Shown here in pieces: positions 44,674 to 53,514 of a DNA stretch of 64,000 nt. The translations under genes were made by a program, and so were the position numbers. The stretch is taken from contig NZ_QWLJ01000016.1 of assembly GCF_009917385.1 (NCBI RefSeq), positions 1 to 64,000 on the forward strand, written 5' to 3'. The notes under the pieces are model-generated. The model was not told the origin of the DNA, ran no database searches, and saw only the letters and a list, made by a program, of their open reading frames with translations. This DNA is from Roseburia sp. 1XD42-34. Its GTDB lineage: Bacteria; Bacillota; Bacilli; Bacillales; Amphibacillaceae. Position 1 is the stretch's first letter; each line of letters starts with the position of its first letter.

Positions 44674-47138
44674 TTAAATCCGTTAATAATTTAGCCCTAC
44701 GCTTTTTCAGGGAAAATAAGTTTATCGTATTTTCCTCCATCATTGGCGTCATGTTATCCATCATTATTATTAATACATTGCTCCTATTCATCATTGATGG
44801 AAAACAGTCACTTGTAGATGACGTGCAGCAACAATACGGAGAGATGGACTTATCGGTTGGGTATGATCCGTCTGAGCTGAAACATATTGATTCTGATTTA
44901 ATGCATGAGATTTTATCTGATGATATAGATGCTTATTCGAAAGTACTCATCTCTTATGCAAACATAGACAAAATCGATGGGGAAGTCCTTGTTGTCGGTG
45001 TGGAGAATGATCGGTTAGCAAAGAGTAGGTTTCATTTTAATAGTGAACTGGATCGTGAAGATATCATCATCAACGAAAGATTAGCAGAAAATCTAGGGGT
45101 TCAACTAGGAGATTCCATTACATTAGAGGAACAGACGTATACGATTAAAGAAGTAACTAATGCTGAGAGCCCAACAGAGGAAATGCAAGAAGCGTTTATT
45201 TTGATGTCTTGGAGTTCTGTTCAAGAATTGGAAGACAGAAGAACAGGAGAAATGAAAGAAGCAACACAAATCTTAATCAAACTACATTCAGACTCAGATT
45301 TGTTTGCTTATATTGATAAGCTTAGACAATTGGATTCAGCATTTACAATGGAAGTCGCACAAGCTGACTCGGTTGAACAAGTTAATTTGAGCTTGCTCAA
45401 TCAATTTATTATCGTATTATCCGTTCTGATTTTAGTAGTTACCTCTTTAATAATGATTTCTAATTTTGATATTTTCCTATATAAGTATAAGAACCAATTT
45501 GCTATTATGCGTTCCATCGGTGCATCTACAAAGCAAGTATTTAGCATCATCTTATTACAAACGTTGTTTATTAATATTATAGGTGCAGCATCAGGTTTGT
45601 TATTAACCTTGTTGAGTTATCATTTTCTAAGGTCTTGGATGGAGAAAATATTTTCTATATCGGTTGCACATACGGGACTAAATTTTGGTATTACGTTAGT
45701 CGTTACTATTAGCTGTATTATCATTATTCAACTGTTCATGCTTTATCCTTCTGTAAAAAGTACTAAAATATTACCTATGATTGTCATGCAAGATAATGAA
45801 ATGTTAGATATACCATACCGGAATGTCATAAAATGGACTGGTATTCTAGCAATCATGTTCAGTATGCTCCTACTGCTTTTAGGTGTTTTATCAAATAATA
45901 TGGCAATGTTAACATTGCTTGGTATGCTGTTCTTATTAGTCGGATTTTATTGTTTCATTCCTATCTATCTTTCCAACATATTAAAAATGCTCTTAGCGAT
46001 GATTAATCGTTTATTTGGACGAATTTCTTATTTAGCAGTAAAAAATTTAATTCCACAGGTAAGAAAAAATATTTTTATCATTTTAAGTATTAGTGTCATG
46101 ATAACCATCTCGACTTTTGGTTCTACCTTTATGAGAAGTATCCAGATTAACGAGCAAGAATATATTAAAAATCAGTATCCTACTGACATTGTCATTCAAA
46201 ATGAGTTTGAATTTCAATCAAACGTGGATCGTCATGAGGTGAAAGAAGAAATAGAGCAATTAAATGATGTGAAAAATAGTAGTATGCAGAGTCTGTACTA
46301 TGCAGGGACGCTTCAAAAGGGGAATCAGTCTGTTTCATTTGATTACGCCTTTGCTGAGACGAAGGAAATGGTGGAACAAGGATTATTAAGTCCCTTTAAA
46401 TGGGAAGATAATGGTATAATCTTAGAAGAACAATTTGCAAGAATGAACGGAATAAAGGTTGGTGATAGATTAGAGGTTAATCTTATTAATCAGGAATACG
46501 AAACTATATCCGGAAATCTAGTAGTTGTCTCCATTGTTAAAAAGATGCCTGAATGGGGCGATGCACTAATCGATTGGGATAATAGCATGGTAGGTGCTGA
46601 GGATGCTGAATTTGGAAGAGCCTTTATTCAAACAGACCAGATTGATAATACAATGAATCAGTTAGTGGATATGAATCATAAATACCCGGAACTCTATATT
46701 AGTAATATTAATCACGCCTTGGAACAATCCAATAAAATGTTCGTTCAACGTTGGTATATTTTTATTATTGTCCTCATTATTATTATATTTAGTGTGTTGC
46801 TAGGAGTGGTCAATACACTAATAAATAGTTTTCAAATGAAGAGGAAAGAATTTGCTGTGCTACGCGCTGTTTCCTTAACTAACAGAGGATTAAGGAGATA
46901 TATTCTAACGCAAGTCTTTCTCTATCTTTCTATTGGCCTAGTATCTGGTTTTATTATCGGTGTTATCTTAATCTATGCAATCCGATTAATTGATCCGGTA
47001 CCTATATATTTTGATATTACTTTATTGTTAGGTATTACTTTCAGCTCATTGTTTGTCATCTTTTCTGTATTGTTACCAATCATAAATAAAATAGGTAAAT
47101 CCTCGCTCATGCAGGAATTGACACGGGATAATAAATAG
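44670..47138 (+). CDS. FtsX-like ABC permease
   Basis: An 822-residue permease with two FtsX domains. It has an N-terminal membrane segment (FIVFSSIIGVMLSIIIINTL), a periplasm-side domain, a first three-helix FtsX block around residues 255-370 (FAIMRSIGASTKQVFSIILL), a central group of helices, a second extracellular domain, and a final FtsX block (FAVLRAVSLTNRGLRRYIL). The ATG at 44670 overlaps the ATPase stop by four bases. It forms a transporter with the gene before it. Length and layout resemble large BceB/YtrF-like permeases. Confidence 0.85.
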   Translation: MIKSVNNLALRFFRENKFIVFSSIIGVMLSIIIINTLLLFIIDGKQSLVDDVQQQYGEMDLSVGYDPSELKHIDSDLMHEILSDDIDAYSKVLISYANIDKIDGEVLVVGVENDRLAKSRFHFNSELDREDIIINERLAENLGVQLGDSITLEEQTYTIKEVTNAESPTEEMQEAFILMSWSSVQELEDRRTGEMKEATQILIKLHSDSDLFAYIDKLRQLDSAFTMEVAQADSVEQVNLSLLNQFIIVLSVLILVVTSLIMISNFDIFLYKYKNQFAIMRSIGASTKQVFSIILLQTLFINIIGAASGLLLTLLSYHFLRSWMEKIFSISVAHTGLNFGITLVVTISCIIIIQLFMLYPSVKSTKILPMIVMQDNEMLDIPYRNVIKWTGILAIMFSMLLLLLGVLSNNMAMLTLLGMLFLLVGFYCFIPIYLSNILKMLLAMINRLFGRISYLAVKNLIPQVRKNIFIILSISVMITISTFGSTFMRSIQINEQEYIKNQYPTDIVIQNEFEFQSNVDRHEVKEEIEQLNDVKNSSMQSLYYAGTLQKGNQSVSFDYAFAETKEMVEQGLLSPFKWEDNGIILEEQFARMNGIKVGDRLEVNLINQEYETISGNLVVVSIVKKMPEWGDALIDWDNSMVGAEDAEFGRAFIQTDQIDNTMNQLVDMNHKYPELYISNINHALEQSNKMFVQRWYIFIIVLIIIIFSVLLGVVNTLINSFQMKRKEFAVLRAVSLTNRGLRRYILTQVFLYLSIGLVSGFIIGVILIYAIRLIDPVPIYFDITLLLGITFSSLFVIFSVLLPIINKIGKSSLMQELTRDNK

Positions 47139-47556
47139 AAGACGGATTGGGAGGGAGAGAACTGGATTTAGGAAAGCGGGTTGTTCTTTTATCGAAAAAA
47201 ATTAACGCAAAGTACTGGCTAAAGGGGTTTGGTCTCTATCTTACTATAGTAAATTGAAACGGTTCAAATAACCCCAAGTAGATAATAAATTTACTATGGC
47301 AAAGATTAGGGGGGAATAAGTCAGAAATTCACTCTTTATTTAATACAAAAGAAAAAAGCAGAAAGATAACGGCTAGGCTATTGCAAAATTATTTAATTAT
47401 GGAGGGAAAATAATCGATTTTAAGGTTCTCGTATGACTAAGAGCGGTCACCTCCAAGGAAGCGACTGATTAAAGCAAAGCGCTAATCCATGGCTTATAGA
47501 ACCCATTTGCGATAAATTAGGATCCCCATTGGAAAAAATCACTATAGATATCAAAC

Positions 47557-47590
47557 GAGGATCTCTTTTCCTTATAGAGATCCTCTTTAC
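47557..47590 (+). terminator. Terminator-like hairpin
   Basis: GAGGATCTCT (47557-47566) pairs perfectly with AGAGATCCTC (47576-47585), then a short T run. Confidence 0.8.
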
Positions 47591-47720
47591 CTTCTTACAA
47601 CTAATCCAGGCTTTTTTAATGTCCTTTACAAAGGTTACGCTTTATAGAGAATTATCGCTTTCTATATTGGGATTTTTTATCGTTGTATATCACATTATCC
47701 CTACTACACTACACCTCAAT

Positions 47721-47759
47721 AGATCTATTCCTCATTGTTGGAGTAGATCTTTTTTTCTT
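47721..47759 (+). terminator. Terminator
   Basis: AGATCTATTCC (47721-47731) pairs with GGAGTAGATCT (47740-47750), followed by seven T residues. Confidence 0.9.
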
Positions 47760-47778
47760 GCATTTCAAATAAAAAAGC

Positions 47779-47809
47779 TTGAATCAAACGTTACGTGCTG
47801 TTTTATACT
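47779..47809 (+). promoter_or_regulatory. MerR-type promoter with 19-base spacer
   Basis: TTGAAT (47779-47784) and TATACT (47804-47809) are 19 bases apart, the stretched spacing that MerR-family activators correct by untwisting DNA. It drives the MerR-ABC operon. Confidence 0.65.
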
Positions 47810-47841
47810 TAAAGTAGCAATTACAAGGAGGCTATGAACGC

Positions 47842-48591
47842 ATGTACACCATTGGAAAACTGTCTAAAAAGACAGGTGTTACAGTAAGAACGTTGGATTA
47901 CTATGATGAAATTGGCTTGCTTCAACCACAAAGCACAACAGAAGGGGGACATAGATTATATGGCGAAGTGGAAGTATTTCGATTGGAACAAATTTTATCA
48001 TTAAAATTTTTAGGATTCTCATTGGATAAGATACAGTGTATTTTGCAGGAACCGTCAAATTCATGGGAAGATGCATTTGGTGAACAATTAATAATGGTGC
48101 AAGAACAGAAAAAGCATATTGAAGAATTAGAACAATCGTTACGTACCATCCTATATACGATCCAAATAGAGAAGGAAATAAATTGGGAATTGGTTTTTGG
48201 AATCATGCAGTTATTCCAAAAGAAAAACAACAAAATCGATACGATATTGAATCAGTATATGAGTGAAGAAGAAAAAGAAAAAATACTGTCGGTTAATATG
48301 GATGAAGATAAAATGGAGATATGGGTGGAGCTTATTAATGAAATAAAAGAAAATTTACATGCCGCTCCGGAATCCGAGATCGCTCAAAAGCTTGCAGATC
48401 GTTGGATAGAAGGCGTTGTTGACATGTTTGGCGAAGATAAAGAATTTCTTGATCACGCATGGAATGCAATAAATGAAGAAAGTGATGGCGTAATGTTTTA
48501 TCCCATGACGAAGGATGTGGTGAATTTTATTAATGAAGCGATGCTTATAAAAGAAAAGAGAGGAGGTATAAAAAGTGAAACACGCAGTTGA
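47842..48591 (+). CDS. MerR-family regulator (TipA-like)
   Basis: A 249-residue regulator. The N-terminal winged helix is YTIGKLSKKTGVTVRTLDYY with GGHRLYGEVEV. A coiled coil spans about residues 85-110, and the helical C-terminal part resembles the TipAS antibiotic-binding domain. It overlaps the ABC ATPase gene by 17 bases, so it is part of the operon it presumably controls. AAGGAGG precedes the ATG. The inducer is likely a drug or peptide exported by the adjacent transporter, by inference. Confidence 0.88.
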   Translation: MYTIGKLSKKTGVTVRTLDYYDEIGLLQPQSTTEGGHRLYGEVEVFRLEQILSLKFLGFSLDKIQCILQEPSNSWEDAFGEQLIMVQEQKKHIEELEQSLRTILYTIQIEKEINWELVFGIMQLFQKKNNKIDTILNQYMSEEEKEKILSVNMDEDKMEIWVELINEIKENLHAAPESEIAQKLADRWIEGVVDMFGEDKEFLDHAWNAINEESDGVMFYPMTKDVVNFINEAMLIKEKRGGIKSETRS

Positions 48592-49504
48592 GATGAAAAA
48601 TGTGACGAAAAAATACAAGAAAAATGTTGTTGCGTTAAATAATTTAACATTAAAACTAACAGAAGGGAAGATATCCTCCTTACTTGGTCCAAATGGATCA
48701 GGGAAATCAACCACGATTCGTATGCTAACTTCCTTAGCCTATCCAGATGAAGGGGAAATCCTGATTTTTGGGAATAAAAAAATAGATAAACATTTAATTG
48801 GTTGCGTTTCCCAATCGTCTGGCGTCGATCCGATGGGAACAGGAAGAGAAAATTTAATGCTGCAAGGAAGGATCTATGGACTTAAAGGGAAGAAGTTAAA
48901 AGAAAGAGTGGATGAATTACTACGTGTATTTCATTTACAAGAAGATGCGGGTCGACTAAGCAAAAATTATTCTGGAGGCATGAGAAGGAAGCTCGATCTT
49001 GCTATGGGAATTATTCATCGACCAAAATTGCTGTTTCTGGATGAACCTACGACTGGATTAGATCCAGAAGCACGTAAAGAATTATGGAATACTATTAAGC
49101 GGCTGCAACATACAGACGGGATGACCGTCATTCTTACTACGCACTATATGGAAGAAGCAGATGAATTATCTGATTGGATTGCTTTTATTAATGATGGAAC
49201 GATTGTCGCAGAAGGAACAGCAGAGGAATTAAAAAGCAAAGTTGGAAAAGATACCGTTACTATTATGTGTAATAAACAAGCACAAGCTTATTCTATTTTA
49301 CAAGCATCGTATCAAACATTAGAGGATAAGGATCAATTGTTGGTCATGGTAGAAGAAGGAGAGCAAAAACTAGCGGGAATTTTAGAAAAATTAAGAGGAA
49401 ATCAGATCAATGTTTCATCTGTTACTGTTTCCAAGCCTGATCTTGGAGATGTGTACCTTCTATATACAGGTAAAAAATTGAGCGTAGAGGTGGGAGCAGA
49501 ATGA
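48575..49504 (+). CDS. Multidrug ABC transporter ATPase (DrrA-like)
   Basis: A 309-residue ATPase of the ABC-2 exporter class with GPNGSGKST (Walker A), YSGGMRRKLDLAMG (signature) and LLFLDEPTTGLDPEAR (Walker B). A C-terminal DrrA-type extension follows from about residue 225. The start is GTG at 48575 with AGGAGGT upstream. It overlaps the permease gene by four bases. Likely exports a hydrophobic drug. Confidence 0.88.
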   Translation: MKHAVEMKNVTKKYKKNVVALNNLTLKLTEGKISSLLGPNGSGKSTTIRMLTSLAYPDEGEILIFGNKKIDKHLIGCVSQSSGVDPMGTGRENLMLQGRIYGLKGKKLKERVDELLRVFHLQEDAGRLSKNYSGGMRRKLDLAMGIIHRPKLLFLDEPTTGLDPEARKELWNTIKRLQHTDGMTVILTTHYMEEADELSDWIAFINDGTIVAEGTAEELKSKVGKDTVTIMCNKQAQAYSILQASYQTLEDKDQLLVMVEEGEQKLAGILEKLRGNQINVSSVTVSKPDLGDVYLLYTGKKLSVEVGAE

Positions 49505-50274
49505 AACTATTGACAGATACACTATGGATATTTGTTCGCTCGTTAAAAATCTATTTTCGCGTTCCGTTTATTGTTTTAATGACGATTATTCAACCAGTAT
49601 TATGGATGTTTTTATTCGGTGAAGTATTTTCAAGTATGGCAGATATCCCTGGATTTGGCGGTGAATCATACATTGAATATTTAGGACCTGGAATTGTTAT
49701 GATGAGTACGATGATAGCTGGAGCTCATGCTGGCTTAGGGATTATTAACGACCACAGAGAAGGAATTCTTGACCGTCTATTAATTTCACCGATGTATCGT
49801 TCGGCAATCGCAATAGGAGCTTTATTGCAGGAAACCGTAACGATGGTTATTCAAGCATTGATTATGATTGGTGTAGCAGCTTTATTAGGAGCAACATTTT
49901 CAGGAGGACTAATTGGAATCATCCAACTTACCACCATTGCTGTATTATTGGGGTTGGGAATGGGGATATTATCAACCACTGTGGCATTATTCGTTCTAAA
50001 AGAAGAAAGCCTAACTGCTGCAGCCAGTTTAATTACAATGCCGCTTATATTTCTTTCCGGAATGTTTATTCCACTTAAACTGGTACCAAATTGGGTTGAA
50101 AACTTTGCTGCTTTTAATCCGCTGAATTGGGCAGTAGAAGCAGGAAGAGAAGTTATTACGACAAAACCAGATTGGTCAGTTGTAATACCTAATAGTAGTT
50201 ATTTAGTTTTGATGTTTATTGTCTCTTGCGCACTTGTTCTGTTAGCGTTTCAAAAATATCAAAAAACGTTATAG
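49501..50274 (+). CDS. ABC-2 type permease (DrrB-like)
   Basis: A 257-residue permease with six hydrophobic segments. The ABC-2 signature region (LTAAASLITMPLIFLSGMFI followed by LNWAVEAGREV) is clear. It works with the ATPase whose stop overlaps its ATG. It resembles daunorubicin-resistance permeases. The substrate is unknown. Confidence 0.88.
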   Translation: MKLLTDTLWIFVRSLKIYFRVPFIVLMTIIQPVLWMFLFGEVFSSMADIPGFGGESYIEYLGPGIVMMSTMIAGAHAGLGIINDHREGILDRLLISPMYRSAIAIGALLQETVTMVIQALIMIGVAALLGATFSGGLIGIIQLTTIAVLLGLGMGILSTTVALFVLKEESLTAAASLITMPLIFLSGMFIPLKLVPNWVENFAAFNPLNWAVEAGREVITTKPDWSVVIPNSSYLVLMFIVSCALVLLAFQKYQKTL

Positions 50275-50413
50275 AATGAATAAGATTCAAAAAATAGAAC
50301 TAGTTACTTGTTTCGTATTAATTAATCTATTATGGTATATGTATTCGTATATTTCTAGGAAAGTTCAAAAATTATATAAAGAAAAAAAACTAGACTTGAA
50401 AGAAGGTGAGCTG

Positions 50414-50818
50414 ATGGATTTTAGAAATTTTTCCGCAGCACAAATACGGATCGCAAGACCTACGGATAAATTTACCGAAGTCATTCAATTTTACGAAGAG
50501 GGTATTGGTTTAACTAAAATAGAAGAGTTCCATGGAACGAGAGGATATAAAGGAGTTATATTTGGTCTTCCACACTCGGACTACCATTTGGAATTCACCT
50601 CCCATGAGAACGGCAGCCCTTGTCCGGCGCCAACGAAGGATAATCTACTTGTTTTTTATATGCCAGCCAAGAATGAAATCAATCAGTTAGTGAAGCGGAT
50701 GGACGATATGGGATATGAAGAGGTAGAACCTGAAAATGAATATTGGAAGGAAAAAGGAGTTACCATTGAAGACCCAGATGGATGGAGAGTCGTATTTATG
50801 AACCGCTCCTATGTATGA
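50414..50818 (+). CDS. VOC/glyoxalase-family protein
   Basis: A 134-residue vicinal-oxygen-chelate protein (QIRIARPTDKFTEVIQFYEE, YHLEFTSHENG, then VTIEDPDGWRVVFMNRS). It could be a drug-binding or dioxygenase-type resistance protein, or a lactoylglutathione-lyase relative. I start at 50414, where AAGGTGAG precedes the ATG. The frame extends upstream to 50276 with a membrane-like segment (VTCFVLINLLWYMYSYI) that has no ribosome site and is probably remnant DNA. It is the last gene of the MerR operon. Confidence 0.8.
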   Translation: MDFRNFSAAQIRIARPTDKFTEVIQFYEEGIGLTKIEEFHGTRGYKGVIFGLPHSDYHLEFTSHENGSPCPAPTKDNLLVFYMPAKNEINQLVKRMDDMGYEEVEPENEYWKEKGVTIEDPDGWRVVFMNRSYV

Positions 50819-50887
50819 TATGGATGTCTAAGTAAAGTATAACATTACTTAGATAGCATCAGATTGCTATATATGTGCATATCGTTC

Positions 50888-50914
50888 GCTCCCTCTGCTA
50901 ATAGTAGAGGGAGC
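50888..50914 (+). terminator. Stem-loop after VOC gene
   Basis: GCTCCCTCT (50888-50896) pairs perfectly with AGAGGGAGC (50906-50914). The tail is only weakly T-rich. Confidence 0.55.
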
Positions 50915-50954
50915 ATACTCTCTTACAACTGTTCTATAAGGAAGGATGAATTTA

Positions 50955-51578
50955 TTGAAAAAGAAAAAAATCGGCATTTTACTTTTTGACTACGTAGATA
51001 TCCTAGATTTTGCTGGTCCAGCAGAAGTTCTTTCATTAACTACAAATAATAAAGCTGAACAAATGCTAACGCTTTATAAAAAACAGTTATTACCAATACG
51101 ACCTTTTGAAGTCAAAACCATTACAGAAACTGGAGAAAAAATTAAAACACATGCTGGTATATCGGTAGAACCTGACTATAGCATTCATAAGCATCCAGAT
51201 TTAAATATTTTAATAATATCCGGCGGGCCTTTAAGAGCGGTAGAAGCTGTAGCGAAAAATGAACCATTACAACAATGGATATTAATGCATAAACATATTG
51301 AATATATCTGTTCCGTTTGTACGGGAGCATTTATTTTAGGTGAAACGGGTTTATTGAATGGGAAACGTGCAACAACGCACTATTTAGCATTACATATATT
51401 ACAAAAAACATACCCTAATGTAAAAGTAGCTTTTGATTGCAAAGTTGTACATGATGGTAACATTATTTCCTCAGGAGGAGTATCCTCAGGAATTAATATG
51501 GCATTATATCTAGTTGAACAAATAATGGGAAAGACGGTTGCTGAGAGGACCGCTAAAACTATTGAATATCATAAATAG
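50955..51578 (+). CDS. DJ-1/PfpI-family protein
   Basis: A 207-residue class I glutamine-amidotransferase-like protein. KIGILLFDYVDILDFAGPAE carries the conserved acidic residue, and SVCTGAFILGETGLLNGKRA the nucleophilic cysteine with its elbow. Family members act as chaperones, glyoxalases or isocyanide hydratases. The TTG at 50955 has AAGGA eight bases upstream. The ATG at 50946 touches that site and is less likely. A monocistronic gene. Confidence 0.83.
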   Translation: MKKKKIGILLFDYVDILDFAGPAEVLSLTTNNKAEQMLTLYKKQLLPIRPFEVKTITETGEKIKTHAGISVEPDYSIHKHPDLNILIISGGPLRAVEAVAKNEPLQQWILMHKHIEYICSVCTGAFILGETGLLNGKRATTHYLALHILQKTYPNVKVAFDCKVVHDGNIISSGGVSSGINMALYLVEQIMGKTVAERTAKTIEYHK

Positions 51579-51687
51579 AAATAAAATATAGAGTTGGGGA
51601 GATGTTACAGTGTGAAATGATCAGGAACTTAAGAGCATAAATAATGTTAGTGATTTTTTTCACAAATATACCGAATCTTCTTAATCG

Positions 51688-51721
51688 TTGACAAACATCA
51701 AATAGTTAAGTAAACTTAACT
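51688..51721 (+). promoter_or_regulatory. Promoter with MarR-type operator
   Basis: TTGACA (51688-51693) and TAAACT (51711-51716) are 17 bases apart. The perfect palindrome AGTTAAGTAAACTTAACT (51704-51721) covers the -10 box. The MarR gene lies 36 bases on. Confidence 0.7.
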
Positions 51722-51757
51722 AAACTTTAAATTATAAAGTAGGGGGGTGATAAATCA

Positions 51758-52207
51758 ATGGATGATTACATAATAATGATAGACAAAATCAACCAAAAAT
51801 TCGAGCAATTTAAGTTATTGGTGTTACAAGAAGCCAAAGAGGTTGAGAAATTAGAGAGCTTTCATTTAACTCCGCAACAAGAAATTATCATGTTTTACAT
51901 CATTCGTAATGAACCAGTAATTGCCAAAGATATTGCAAACCATTTGGATATTTCGAAAAGTGCGGTAAGCCAAGTGATTTCTAAACTTGAAGAAATGAGA
52001 TTGATATATCGTAGAGAGAATTCAAAAAATCGCAGAGAAACCTTGATTTATCTTGGAGAGAGGGGGAAGGAATTTCAAAAGGTTCTTAAAAGAATTGACC
52101 ATATTCTAGTGGAAAAATATTACTCAAAAGTAACGTTAACGGATTTAAAAAATGTTCTTGCCACATTAAATAAAATTGTTGGCACTACAAAAAACAAAGG
52201 GAGTTAG
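51758..52207 (+). CDS. MarR-family transcriptional regulator
   Basis: A 149-residue regulator with a winged helix (PVIAKDIANHLDISKSAVSQ then VISKLEEMRLI and the wing RRENSKNRRETLIYL). It probably represses itself and the metallo-hydrolase gene four bases downstream through the palindrome overlapping its promoter. AGGGGGGTGAT precedes the ATG. No cysteine suited to redox sensing is evident. Confidence 0.88.
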   Translation: MDDYIIMIDKINQKFEQFKLLVLQEAKEVEKLESFHLTPQQEIIMFYIIRNEPVIAKDIANHLDISKSAVSQVISKLEEMRLIYRRENSKNRRETLIYLGERGKEFQKVLKRIDHILVEKYYSKVTLTDLKNVLATLNKIVGTTKNKGS

Positions 52208-52211
52208 CATA

Positions 52212-53060
52212 ATGGAGAAAAAATTAAAACAACTAACCGATCGCATACATTATTTACCACATGACCCTGAAACTGACCGGCCAATACTGTCTGCCATATG
52301 TGGTACGCACCAAACTTTAATTATCGATACGGGAAATTCTGCTAAACATGCTAAGTTATTTCTTAATGAACTAGATCGATGTCAAATTAAGAACCATCAT
52401 GCTGTCGTATTAACCCATTGGCATTGGGATCATAGCTTTGGTGCAAATGAAATGAACAAGTTCACTATCGCTCATGAACATACAAAAACACATCTTGAAA
52501 AAATGGTGGAATATGATTGGACTGACGAAGCTTTAGCAGATCGTGTAGAAAAAGGTTTGGAGAATTCGTTTTGTTCAGAAATGATAAAAAAAGAATTTGG
52601 AGCAGACAGAGATATCACTATCGCACTACCTAATATTACGTTTAAAGACAAATTGGAGATTGATTTAGGTGGTATTCAGTGTGTAGTCAAACATGTAGGT
52701 GGGGATCATTCTGATGATTCATCACTTATCTTTGCAAAGGAGGAAAAAGTCCTTTTCCTAGGGGACTGTTTATACCCAAGTATATACACACAACAACCGC
52801 AGTATAAGGTTGATAATGTTAGACACCTCCTCGAAAATATTGAAATGTTTGATGCTGATGTTTATGTGCTTTCACATGAACCCCTATTGGCTAAAGAAGA
52901 TTTCAAAGGATATATAAATTTATTGAAGTTAATTTGCAATTTAACTGAAAAGCACGAAAGAAACCACTTGAATTTGGTTAATGAGTTATCCGCACAATTA
53001 AACCGTAAATTAAGTCAGTTAGAAGAAGAAGTTGTTTATTGTTTTATGAATGGATTATAG
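52212..53060 (+). CDS. MBL-fold metallo-hydrolase
   Basis: A 282-residue metallo-beta-lactamase-fold hydrolase. The zinc motif is LTHWHWDHSFG (THxHxDH type), with further metal ligands in VGGDHSDDSS and FLGDCLYP. The substrate is unknown. Being in one operon with a MarR regulator suggests that it degrades a compound sensed by that regulator. AAGGGAG lies upstream of the ATG. Confidence 0.85.
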   Translation: MEKKLKQLTDRIHYLPHDPETDRPILSAICGTHQTLIIDTGNSAKHAKLFLNELDRCQIKNHHAVVLTHWHWDHSFGANEMNKFTIAHEHTKTHLEKMVEYDWTDEALADRVEKGLENSFCSEMIKKEFGADRDITIALPNITFKDKLEIDLGGIQCVVKHVGGDHSDDSSLIFAKEEKVLFLGDCLYPSIYTQQPQYKVDNVRHLLENIEMFDADVYVLSHEPLLAKEDFKGYINLLKLICNLTEKHERNHLNLVNELSAQLNRKLSQLEEEVVYCFMNGL

Positions 53061-53514
53061 GGTGGTTAATTTAGTTTTCTTGAAACAGAAAACTATTATT
53101 TATAGAGAAAGGTTCTTGTTGATTAAATGACAGAAAAATCAGAGGAAATAAGTAAATACGGAATAGCCATGTACGGCGCAAGCACCCATCACCTAGGCGA
53201 CTTCAAGAAATCGCCCTACGATAAGTCATCATCATTGGTTGGCCTCACCTTGATTCCTTTATCTTTAGTTGATTCGTTCCAGTCGCTACGTTGCTAAACG
53301 GGCGCCCTGAGCCTTTGCCCTGAGCCTTTGTTCTGTAAAAAGGATTAATCACAGCAATTTTCCTATATGAGGAAAACCAATCAATTAATTATAGCAATCT
53401 GCTGTTAAAGTAGTAGAAAAATCCAATTATTTTCCCAATAGCCATTTTTTGGATTTATGTTACAATAATACTAGATACATAATAGATTAATTGGAGATTG
53501 GTAGGTGATAAAGT
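53061..53514. other. Intergenic region with repeat, upstream of nprR-like gene
   Basis: Contains copy D of the palindromic repeat (53160-53333). Just before the regulator gene there is an inverted pair AATCCAA (53421-53427) / TTGGATT (53450-53456), which may be part of the promoter control. Confidence 0.55.
53160..53333 (+). repeat. Dispersed palindromic repeat, copy D (short form)
   Basis: 174 bp; shares CACCTAGGCGACTTC-type left arm, TCGCCCTACGATAAGTCATC, and the right arm GTCGCTACGTTGCTAAACGG with the other copies. Like copy A it lacks the inner segment. The 13-base unit CCCTGAGCCTTTG is tandemly duplicated at 53305-53330, a local slip event unique to this copy. Confidence 0.8.

Larger units (their letters stand above)
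47139..47841. other. Intergenic region with two terminators
   Basis: An imperfect palindromic unit lies at 47424-47503. Two strong terminators at 47557 and 47721 follow. The MerR promoter lies at 47779-47809. The open frame at 47529-47837 spans both terminators and the promoter and is not a gene. Confidence 0.6.

Noticed and set aside
47529-47837. Open frame of 102 codons before the MerR gene
   Set aside because: It runs through two strong terminators and the MerR promoter, has no ribosome site, and its composition is not protein-like.
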